NCBI GenBank assembly: GCA_024741835.1
Contig: JAENRP010000051.1
Span: forward strand, 192,367 to 204,766
Direction of reading: 5' to 3'
DNA from: Diplocarpon mali
Taxonomy: Eukaryota; Ascomycota; Leotiomycetes; Helotiales; Drepanopezizaceae
Length of the DNA stretch: 12,400 nt
Part shown: one piece after another, positions 1 to 7,771 of the stretch
How positions within the stretch are numbered: the stretch's first letter is position 1
Layout: the number at the start of each line of letters is the position of its first letter
Position numbers and translations under genes: made by a program
The notes under the pieces: generated by a model
What the model was told of the DNA's origin: nothing
The model's input: only the letters and a program-made list of their open reading frames with translations
Databases searched by the model: none

Positions 1-13
1 CGAGACGCGGCAG

Positions 14-19
14 ACTCAC
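14..19 (-). other. 5' splice site (GTGAGT) ending the ABC transporter exon
   Basis: On the minus strand the exon reads ...TTC TCC TTC GCA C and then GTGAGT. Family members usually have FSFAPD at this place. Reading straight through would instead give FSFARES, so the conserved Pro-Asp is best explained by splicing after the first base of the Pro codon (phase 1 intron). The exon length of 3196 nt, or 1065 codons plus 1 nt, agrees with this. The acceptor lies outside the window. Confidence 0.8.
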
Positions 20-3000
20 GTGCGAAGGAGAAGATTGTGCCGGCGGACTGGGCACCGAAGATCACGGCCGAGAAGCAGACAAAGAACTGGAACAGGGTGT
101 ATTCGCCATCGGCGATGCGCCGGCCGCCGTACCAGAACCCGAGGGCAACACAGCCGAACATGAGCGACTGGGACGCAGCATAGAGCGTCGAAGACTTCAA
201 GACCGAGCTCAAGCTGGCCGCGGCCTGAGCCTCGATAGACCTGACGTACGTGCCGAGGACGTCCTCTTCTCGGGTCAAGGACGCGACGGTCCGGATGGCC
301 GAGGTTGCCTCGCAGGCGTAGCTGGCACTGGTCTCGTAAGCCTTCTTTGCCCTCTCTTGAAACTTGGTCAGCATCCAGAAGCGGAAGAAGCCGCACGCAA
401 GCAGCACCGGGATCGTCGAGGTGCAGACGAGAGCGAGTTTCCACGCGATGGCAGTGCTGAGAGCGATAGCAGCGACCAGGGTCGTGATGACCGTCAGGAG
501 CGTGCCGAGCGTGACTCCCGACAGGCCCGCCACGTGGGTCGTCTCGGTGCTGAGGAACGACGTCAGAGCTCCGGCGGTATTCTCCTCTCTATCAAAAAAG
601 GCGATATCTTGTCGGAGCATGGTCCGGAAGGCCCGGTCTCGCACCCGATGGATGAGTCTCTCGGAGCAGTACGCAAACGCCACGCCCTGGCCACAGAACG
701 CGATGAATTGCACAAAGGCAAGCATCAGGTACATGAGAGACCAGAAGTCGACATCGTCACGGAGCGTGCCGCGGGCCCCCGGGATGTCCGCGCCGGTGAC
801 GGCGTTGGTGAGCGGGGTGGAAAGAGTCACGATTTCCTTGGCGAAGAAGACAGCTTGGACGGGATTCCCTCCGCCGCAGATGACGGAGAAGCCGAGGCCG
901 GTCAGCATGAGGCCGACTTCCGTCCGGTTGAAGGAAGCGATGAGCTTGATCAGGGTCCAGAGCGAGTCGCGCTGTGCGCCGGGGGTGAGGCGGCCCTGGA
1001 GGGCCACGGACGCCAGAGATTTCTGCGTTCCAGAACGGTCCAGCTTGTCGCCCACGTTCTTGTCGTCGGGGTCCTCGTCGTAGGCCCGGCTGCTGTGGGA
1101 CTTGTCGCGCACGAGCGCATCGTCGCGGGCGTCGAGCTCGGCCTGCCTCTCCGGAGACATTTCCTGGGTCGCGGCAATCTTCTGTGCCTCGACCAGGGCG
1201 AAGTACGCACCCCGTCCCAGCAACAGCTGGTCGTGCGTTCCCTGCTCTACGATGCGACCCTGGGTCATGACAACGATGTTGTCGGCGTCCTTGATCGTCG
1301 AGAGACGATGAGCAATCGTGATGGTGGTGCGCCCCGCGGCGGCCACTTCCAGGGCAGCCTGGACGACGCCTTCGGATTTGGTGTCGAGTGCCGAGGTCGC
1401 CTCGTCGAGGAGCAGGATCTTGGGGTCGCTGACCACGGCCCGGGCGATGGCGATGCGCTGCTTCTGGCCGCCAGATAAGAGGAAGCCTCGCTCCCCGACG
1501 TTGGTCTCGTAGCCCTCGGGTAGGCCGGTGATGAAGTCGTGCGCGTTGGCCATCTTGGCGGCCTCGTAGACGCGCTCCTGGCGCCTCTCTTCACTCTCAT
1601 GCTCGTACCTGGTGCCGATCAATCCGTGGGCGATGTTTCCGAAAATCGTCGTGCTGAAGAGTGTGGGTTCCTGGCTGACCAGAGAGATCTGCTGGCGTAA
1701 CCAGCGGAGGTTCAGCGTGCTCACATCGTGACCGTCGAGGAAGACCTGCCCCCTCACTGGGTCGTAGAAGCGCTCCACCAAGCCGACAATCGTACTCTTG
1801 CCGGATCCCGAGGCGCCAACCAGCGCAGTCTTCTTGCCGGCCGGGATGACGAGATTGACGTCGTCCATCACCGTCACCTCGGGTCGGGAGGGGTAGATGT
1901 GCTTGATGCGTCGCAGCTCGATCGTTCCCTCGACGTGGTCGAGTTTCCGGCCGTGGGTCGTGGTCGGGTCCAGCGGAGACGGACGATCGATCGTGTTGAA
2001 GATCTTGGCCGCGGCGGAGATGGCAGTGGTGAAGGCCTGGACATTGGGAGCCACGTTGCCGAGCGAGAAAGCGCCCATCATGATCGACATCAGGATGGTG
2101 AGGATGGCGGAGAGGCTGATCTCCCCGTCCACCAGATACCGGCTCCCCATCCAGAAAGCCAGGCCGTAGTTGAGATAGATGATCATGAACATGCCCGCAA
2201 CCATGATCGCCAGGGCCGTCTTGACCCTGTAGCCGTACTTCTCGGCGTGAGCCAGATGACGGTCGTATTGACGGGCCAGCTTGTCCTGAGTGCCGAAGGC
2301 CGTGGCATTCCGAATCGACGAAATGACCTCCTCGACCACGGTCCCCCCTTCCGCGTAGGATGCTAGCGAGTGCTTGCTGTACTTGATGATGAACCTGCCT
2401 CCGCCGCCCATGACGGCGACAATCGCAAAGACCGTGGACGAGAGGATGAGGGTGAGCTTCCATGACTTGATGAAGCCAATCACAAACGCGGTGAAGAAGG
2501 TGGCCAGGGCATTGACCGTCAGTCCAACCTTCTCCGAGATACCGTCCTGCACCAAGTTTGTATCTGCCGTGATCCTCGTCGTGATCTCTCCGGATCCCAG
2601 CTTGTCGAAGAAGCCGATGTTCTGTCTCATGCAGGCCTCCAGATAGCGGGCTCTGATCTTCCCGCTGATGTGCTCCCCGGTGTAGATGAAGCCGACCGTC
2701 GAGATGTAGACGGTGACAAACTCTGCGATTCCGATGTAGACGAAATAGAGGACGCTGCGATCGATGGTATCGTTGAAGTCTGATATGGACGTCGTCCCGG
2801 CGAAGAAGCCATTGAAATCCCCCGCTAGGTTTCCGAAGACGACGGTCATGAGAGGCAAGGCCGCGCCGGCAGCGATGGCGCAGATGGCGCTGACTCCTAT
2901 GATCAGGAGGTCGTTCCTCGTCGAGTACCGATACAGCGCCTTCCAACTCGATTGGAGGGCAGGCAGGTTCACCTGTCTCTTGAGGATCTCGGCCTCGGCG

Positions 3001-3215
3001 GGGAGCAAGTGGGCGTAGAGATCCTCGACCTTGACGGGGACCCTGAGGCCGGAGTCGAGTTTGGCGAGGGTAGCCGGGTCGGAGGAGGGCGAAGAGACCT
3101 TGGTTGCCTGGCCCTCGGTGTGCCGCTTGACGGTGGAATCGTGTCCGTCCGAGGAGTTGCCCCGGCTTGGGACTCGAGGGGAATCGTGCCCGGATTTCTC
3201 TGGATCGCCAGCCAT
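20..3215 (-). CDS. ABCB-family multidrug/pheromone exporter, N-terminal 1065 codons (first coding exon, 3' part outside window)
   Basis: This is an ATP-driven full-size exporter of the MDR type (relatives: yeast Ste6, fission yeast Pmd1, Aspergillus AtrD/Mdr1), expected in the plasma membrane and exporting drugs, toxins or lipopeptides. The frame is open from ATG at 3215 to position 20. The order is: a hydrophilic Ser/Lys-rich N-tail (1-100); TMD1 (about 102-390, six hydrophobic stretches); NBD1 with A-loop Tyr441, Walker A GASGSGKST 467-475, Q-loop Gln515, signature LSGGQ 580-584, Walker B ILLLDE 600-605 with catalytic Glu605, and H-loop His636; an acidic linker (about 680-750); and most of TMD2 (about 764-1060). 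All NBD1 catalytic motifs are intact. The start is supported by a good Kozak context (ACCATGG); no earlier in-frame ATG was seen nearby. Relatives are about 1300-1350 residues, so NBD2 should lie on a following exon beyond position 1. The substrate cannot be inferred. Confidence 0.96.
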
Positions 3216-3385
3216 GGTCGGCGGCTTGGGGGACTCACGGAGGTGTTTCTCGCTATGCGTCGGATATCTCTTCTGCGCAAGGAAGTTTGCGAAGGTGGCG
3301 GGGGAAGAGGGGGGGGGCCGAGATGTGACGGGGAATGGTGGAGTTGATGGGGGGGGATGGGTTGATGGCAGTTGATGTTGATGAC

Positions 3386-3423
3386 TTTCTCTCTCTCTCT
3401 CTCTCTTTCTCTCTCCCCCCCTC
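3386..3423. repeat. CT/GA microsatellite with C-tract
   Basis: A run of CT dinucleotides interrupted by TTT and followed by a C-run. It lies about 170 bp upstream of the transporter ATG, so on the transporter's coding strand it is a GA-rich tract. Such tracts are common in fungal promoters and 5' UTRs and are length-variable between strains. Confidence 0.9.
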
Positions 3424-3732
3424 TTGGCGTCTTTCAGTCTCTGCCCCTCTCTCTTCTGGTGAGGGCGGTCAACGAGGCTGCTGCCACAGGCTCGAACGGG
3501 GGCCGAAGTGAGTGCAGCGCGTGTGTGAACGAGCAGCGAAAACACGAGAGCAAGGGAAACGAGAGCATGCCATGCCAGCAGGCCAAGGGCAAGGAAAGAG
3601 ACGCGAACTGGCACGGGTGTTTTCCCTCGCTGGAAGCTGTCAGGATGGAAGCTGGGAGTGGCGCCAGGTGGAATGGGCCATGTGCGAGGCAGCGGGACGA
3701 GGCTGCTGCGCGACGGGGCGAGGGCCCTTTTG

Positions 3733-3740
3733 ATTTTATA
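3733..3740 (-). promoter_or_regulatory. Possible TATA box for the ABC transporter gene
   Basis: The minus strand reads TATAAAAT here, about 520 bp upstream of the ATG at 3215, in otherwise GC-rich sequence. It would imply a leader of several hundred bases or a 5' UTR intron, both known in filamentous fungi. A chance match is quite possible. Confidence 0.25.
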
Positions 3741-4177
3741 TGACTACCAAGTATTCTCCTCCGCCATGCTACTCCACTACAATCACGATTCAGCCGGATG
3801 GCGGTGGACAGGCCGCTCTGGAGCACCTGCAGGAGCTTGTTTCTGCCTGCAAACTCTTTATTGCATGCTCACTCTCCAAGTCCGGCTTGGCGAAAGGTAA
3901 ACAGTCCCCCGAACTGCCAGCCCCGTACACTCTCGACCAGCAGCTCGGACTCGTCCGGGGCCCGACCAGCGGACCTCGAGCCCGCGGCAAGGAGTCGGGG
4001 GAGCGGGTGGAGGGATGGACAAGACAAGCCGCGGGATCCGTCGGGGCCAGGATGTGTCAGTCGCCATCGCAGGTAGACCTGGTTGCTCTCGCTGGTCGCA
4101 ATCGCAAGTACACTTCGTTGCTCTAGCTGGCTCGTTCGTGCCTTGGGTCGGAGGCATCCGCCGCCGTCTCTCGCTTA

Positions 4178-4220
4178 CGATCACGATCACGGGAACGAGA
4201 ACGAGAACGAGAACGACGAC
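4178..4220. repeat. Hexamer microsatellite, (GATCAC)2 then (GAACGA)4
   Basis: Two GATCAC-like hexamers are followed by four GAACGA units (4193-4216). The hexamer period keeps frames open on both strands and explains the Glu-Asn or Arg-Ser runs in the spurious open frames that cross it. Confidence 0.8.
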
Positions 4221-4617
4221 AAACACCGGCCGCCCGGTCTGCAGATGCCTCGACCTCCGCCGCCTTGCTGGACCCCCTGCTTTGTTCGTGCGCGTCGACC
4301 ACTTCCCTGGGCGCCGGTCGGTCGGGCTCGACTCGGCTCGCCGGCGCTGCACCAGGCGGCGGCCAAGTGTGCCCGTCGCGGCATCGCGCCCCGGCTGCTC
4401 GCCGCACGCGACAGCGACAGAAGCCTCCGCCCGCACACGAGCACCGGTCCATCCGGTGGACATCCGTCGCCCCAAGTGCCGCCGCTCCAGCCTCTCCATC
4501 CAGCCGGCTCATCATCCCAACATCTGCTCTCCCCAACGGCCGCGGGCCTCCCCTCACTCCCCCACCCATCCGACTGAGACCAGACGTCCACCGTCTCCAC
4601 CGGTCCCCCGGTATGCA

Positions 4618-4794
4618 CCTCGGTTGGTATCACATTAGGTGATTGTGCGCACAGTGAAAGCTACTCGAATACGAGGGATTGTAGTCGTGTATAAAAGCTT
4701 GCTCTCGAAGCTATTCCTCGAGAGCGCAGAGTAAATACAGTGTTTGCCAAGCCTCGTTTGTCACGTGCCTGATCATATGACCTATATGCCGACA
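4618..4794 (+). mobile_element. Possible solo LTR or isolated promoter island
   Basis: A short segment laid out like the LTR of a small fungal retrotransposon: a TCGG at the left edge (4620-4623) that pairs with CCGA near the right edge (4789-4792, in TGCCGACA), a TATA box TATAAAAG at 4690-4697, an 8-bp hairpin just downstream (4701-4708 with 4718-4725), then GAGTAAATACAG and a 3' part with CACGTG at 4762-4767. The left end lacks the canonical TG and I see no clean target-site duplication. No internal retroelement sequence flanks it. An ordinary Pol II promoter driving an unannotated transcript to the right is the alternative. Confidence 0.3.
4701..4725. other. Inverted repeat (8-bp stem, 9-nt loop) beside a TATA box
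   Basis: GCTCTCGA at 4701-4708 is complementary to TCGAGAGC at 4718-4725. It begins 3 bp after the TATAAAAG at 4690-4697, so a transcript starting about 25-35 bp downstream of the TATA box would begin within or just after the right arm. Confidence 0.6.
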
Positions 4795-5821
4795 ATCTCC
4801 CTTCCCGGCCCCTCGTCACTGCATACCGACCTCCTCATCCCCTTCTCCATCCCAAGCAGCAGAGACACCCGCTCCTCGCGGGAGACACAACTTGGAAGAG
4901 GGGGGCCGAGGGGGGGGTTTTCCCGCAGGCAGCTTGGCACAACCCACTCAACACGAATTAGGGTTGCCAGAAAAGGCTTTCTGCACCCAACTCAATCGCG
5001 ACGTCAGCGATCAGAGGCTGCCCCCATGTCTCGAGAGGGCTGACGACCTGGTCTACAGAGCTTTGGCTCGCACCGCAGCCCCGACGAGCACGCGGAGCTG
5101 GCTGGCTTGGATAGAAGAGCTTCCTCGCTCGCGAGTCCCAGGCAGCAGTCCCGATCGGCACCTCTCCCGGCTCCCCCGTGCTCAGCTGGAAATCAGACCG
5201 GCGGATGGGCATCTCTTGCTACGAAACGAGGCCAGGCATCCGTCGTGAGAGTGCGTCTTGACTGCATGCCTTGCTGCCGGCAGAGGAGTCGAGAGCGCCG
5301 CGACCGAAGCTCCCTTTCCTCCGTGCATATCAGCATATCCATGGTGCATGGACTCTGGCCCCTAGGGATCAGAGGTCCAGGGTGGCAGCCCCTCGAAGAA
5401 AGGGGGGAGTCTCGAGGTGGAGGAGCTCCAGCCATCCCCACTCGACGCGGTCTGTGCTGACTCTCGCCGTGAGACGACGGGGGGCAGAGTCACGATAAAG
5501 TTGGGTGCAAACCCTCGTTCCCGCGCGGATTAGCTTTTGGGAGATTTCTGCGTTGGCCGGCGGCCTCCAGGACAGGCCCCTAGTCCGAAGAGCCGATCGC
5601 CCGTCGCGAGCGGGTAGGCTTCCGGCCCAGGGATTCTCGGGCTTGAGAAACAGCTGTACGCGGCTTCGAAGAGAAAAACAAACGCCAGCAAGACCGGCCG
5701 GTGCTGCATTCCGCACCCGGCACCTGGAAGGCCCCGGTCGAGTAGCCACGCAACTCCAGGATGGATCGTGGTTGGGGGGTGATGGCGTGATGCGCGACCC
5801 GGAGCTCGATGGTGGCCCGAG
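4795..5821. other. GC-rich intergenic segment, no supported gene
   Basis: About 1 kb with short overlapping open frames on both strands (for example 4892-5248 and 5505-5918 plus, 5369-5749 minus). None has a recognisable domain, signal peptide or membrane pattern, and no splice-linked reading looked protein-like. The one structural signal is the inverted-repeat pair listed separately. G-runs occur at 4899-4917 and 5401-5407, and an imperfect palindrome lies at 5350-5378. Confidence 0.6.
4960..5515. repeat. Inverted-repeat pair, possible non-autonomous DNA transposon
   Basis: The plus strand at 4982-5002 (TGCACCCAACT, two bases, ATCGCGAC) matches the complement of 5489-5509 (TGCACCCAACT, two bases, ATCGTGAC) at 18 of 21 positions. 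The likeness extends outward (AGGGTT at 4960-4965 against AACCCT at 5510-5515) and inward (CTGCCCCC within 5018-5025 against GGGGGGCAG near 5479-5486) if two insertions of about 15 bp are allowed in the left arm. This gives a ~556-bp element with no transposase, as in a MITE. No target-site duplication is clear, so element boundaries are tentative. Confidence 0.45.
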
Positions 5822-6402
5822 GCTATGTGAACCCGCGAAGAGAACCGCTCGTCCTGTACATATGGCTCAAATAATGCTGGTTTTCGGTCTATGCAGAACG
5901 AGATGGCCTGTGATATGATGATTTGGGATACCTCTGCTACCTGGTTACTACCTCGGAAATCACTATAATATCTATCAGCTTTTCTCTGGATAGTTTCCTA
6001 GATTATAGCTACATCAGCCCGCTAATAGGACCGCTTGCCCTCTTCATATAGCCCAAATAATACTGGTTGTATGTCTAGATGCCCTGTGATGCGATGATTT
6101 CATATACCCTTCTACGTTACATAGCTACTAGGTCCTACCTCGGAAATCAATCGAATATCTAGACGCTATTCTTGAAATAGTTTCCTAGATTATAACCCCC
6201 TTATCCTTTATATATAGCTCAAATGATCCTCTTTGTATATCCATATCGATCTAGATGCCCTATAATGCAATAATTTCATATACCCTTCTACGTTACATAG
6301 CCACCTAGGTCCTACCTCGGAAATCACTACAACATCCATTGGCCACTCCTCGGATATCACTACAACATCCATTGGCCACTCGGATAATTCCCTACATTAC
6401 AG
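5822..6402. repeat. Degenerate tandem array, three copies of a ~186-bp unit
   Basis: Unit A starts at 5822, unit B at 6008 and unit C at about 6195. Shared words in order are: CATATRGCYCAAATRATRCT; GATGCCCT or its variant, then a TGATTT-like block; ACGTTACATAGC in B and C; CCTACCTCGGAAATCA in B and C (TACTACCTCGGAAATCA in A); and TAGTTTCCTAGATTATA in A and B. Differences are rich in C/T and G/A changes. Unit A begins in GC-rich sequence, while the rest is AT-rich. No open frame of note runs through it. Confidence 0.8.
6318..6383. repeat. 33-bp direct tandem duplication inside unit C
   Basis: Positions 6318-6350 and 6351-6383 match at 30 of 33 bases (core ATCACTACAACATCCATTGG in both). This is a recent secondary duplication inside the third 186-bp unit. 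Confidence 0.9.
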
Positions 6403-7283
6403 CGGGAGGCCTCGAGTCCCCAGCTTCCGGAGATGATACCCAGAGACGCTGCGTCGAGCTGTGGACCTTGTTCTCGAGCTAGCCTCCCGTACCAAAAGGC
6501 AGCTTGTATGGCGCTCTCTCCGCAGTCGTGCGTCAGTCGAGCGAGAACATCGCCGACGAAGCAGAACCCCCGGCCGGCGATCCGATGCTCCCGCCGCGCT
6601 CCTGGCGAGGGGGAGGAAGACGTGGACAAGATCGGTGCCGCGGGATCCCAGGACGACGGCGGGGGGGCTTAAGTCCGAGTCCAAGTCCGCATCTATGTCC
6701 GCACAAGTCCGTCTCCGAGTCCGTCTCGGCGACGCAGCCCGTTCGAGTCAGCCGGTCGGGTGAGGGGGAAAGCAAAAACCCCCGTCGGACCAGTCGACCG
6801 CCTGCCCACCACTCGCCACCCGCCACCTGCCCAGCACCCAGGAGACGGCGAGAGAATCGCGCGCCGGGCCCGTTTCCCGCACGATCAGTGCTCGAGCTTC
6901 CATCCGGCGCGGCACGTGAGCTCGCCCGGCGCTCGAGCTCGCCCTCGATCTGGCGCGAGCAGGTTTGGCCATCGGCGAGTCGGCGCTCCGCACCCTCTCG
7001 TCGCGGCATGACTCGCCCCTCCAGGCCGGAGAAGCGGCGGCGGGGAGGAGGCTTCTCTCTCCGCAGCGGCGCGGCCGAGCAACGCAGGATTCCCTGGCAC
7101 GTGACCGCCCGGAGGTGGAGCCCGCCCTGGGAGAAGAAGCGTGGCGAGAGGCTTTGCAGGATGCCGGGAGCGGAGATCGAATCGTGTGATGCTGCCCTCG
7201 GAGCGAGAAAAGAATATGGTTGTTTGGAGCGGGAAGCGAGTCCACCCAAGCCCAAGATCGATAGCCGCCGACCGAATAGGAAA
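6403..7283. other. GC-rich segment with overlapping spurious open frames
   Basis: About 880 bp of GC-rich sequence. Long frames are open on both strands at once (6504-7331 plus, 6533-7255 minus, plus several others), the usual outcome of stop-poor composition. Their products are Arg/Ser/Pro/Gly-rich without recognisable domains, and the longest plus-strand frame ends inside the minisatellite. I find no gene I can support. A hexamer repeat at 6672-6729 is listed separately. Confidence 0.55.
6672..6729. repeat. Imperfect hexamer repeat, AGTCCG
   Basis: AGTCCG or one-base variants occur at 6672, 6678, 6684, 6696, 6706, 6712 and 6718, mostly in 6-bp register. It reads as Ser-Pro or Ser-Glu runs in the overlapping frames, which is why they look superficially protein-like. 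Confidence 0.75.
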
Positions 7284-7771
7284 GCCTCTGTGTTAGTATA
7301 TGGCCGAGAAGGGGGGAAGCCGGTCCTCTAGAGGGGACCTCTTTGCTGATATATAATTGAAAAGGGAAGGAGAGGTCTATTTCAAGGGATACCTCTTTGC
7401 TAGTGTATAACCTAGAAGGTCGAGGAGAGGTCTATCTAGAGAGATACCTCTTTGCTAACATATATACATTAGCAAAGAGGTGTCCCTTGAAATTGAAAAG
7501 GTCAAGGAGAGGTTTAAAGGAATACCTCTTTACTAATATATAATTTAAATGGTAAGGAGAGGTTTAAAGGGATACCTCTTTACTAATATATAAACTAGAA
7601 GGTCGAGGAGAGGTCTATCTAAAGGGATACCTCTTTGCTAATATATAGATGAAAAGGTCAAGGAGAGGTTTAAAGGGACACCTCTTTGCTAATATATAAT
7701 TGAAAAGGTAAGGAGGGGTCTATTTCAAAGGACACCTCTTTGCTAATGTATAACCTAGAAGGTCGAGGAGG
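7284..7771. repeat. 50-55-bp minisatellite, nine copies
   Basis: The anchor ACCTCTTTGCT (or a variant) begins units at 7337, 7391, 7446, 7524, 7574, 7629, 7680 and 7734. A GC-rich diverged unit begins at about 7284. Spacings are 53, 54, 55, 78, 50, 55, 51 and 54. The body is ATATATAA, then a G/A-rich stretch such as GAAGGTCGAGGAGAGG. Units fall into types: the 7337 and 7680 units are alike (TTGAAAAGG..TATTTCAA), as are 7391, 7574 and 7734 (CTAGAAGGTCGAGGAG) and the 7446-tail and 7629 units (AAAAGGTCAAGGAGAGGTTT). The 78-bp spacing is caused by an inverted insertion. No protein is encoded. Confidence 0.95.
7446..7481. other. Perfect 13-bp hairpin made by an inverted minisatellite fragment
   Basis: ACCTCTTTGCTAA at 7446-7458 is followed by a 10-nt loop and its exact complement TTAGCAAAGAGGT at 7469-7481. 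The complement continues imperfectly outward (7482-7490 against the bases before 7446). It is the only copy of the anchor in reverse orientation and lengthens this unit to 78 bp. Confidence 0.92.

Larger units (their letters stand above)
3216..4617. other. Upstream region of the ABC transporter gene, no supported gene
   Basis: About 1.4 kb with no convincing coding sequence. Overlapping open frames occur on both strands at 3372-4640, but they are Arg/Pro/Ser/Thr-rich, lack recognisable motifs and reflect GC-rich composition. The part nearest the transporter start (3297-3320 and 3348-3358) is strongly G-rich on the plus strand, so C-rich in a transporter transcript. Several GTTGATG words follow at 3343-3382, then a CT microsatellite. 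The region probably holds the transporter promoter and 5' UTR. No CCAAT box or pleiotropic-drug-response element stood out by eye. Confidence 0.6.

Noticed and set aside
357..1478. 373-codon plus-strand open frame
   Set aside because: It lies antisense to the ABC transporter, within TMD2 and NBD1, where the minus strand has intact catalytic motifs. Its Arg/Glu/Asp-rich product is a shadow.
1597..2946. 449-codon minus-strand open frame
   Set aside because: It is out of register with the transporter (ATG at 3215) and gives a His/Arg/Asp-rich product. The true frame carries the transmembrane helices and Walker A.
6504..7331. 275-codon plus-strand and 240-codon minus-strand open frames
   Set aside because: Both strands are open at once in GC-rich DNA, the products are Arg/Ser/Pro-rich without domains, and the plus frame runs into the minisatellite.
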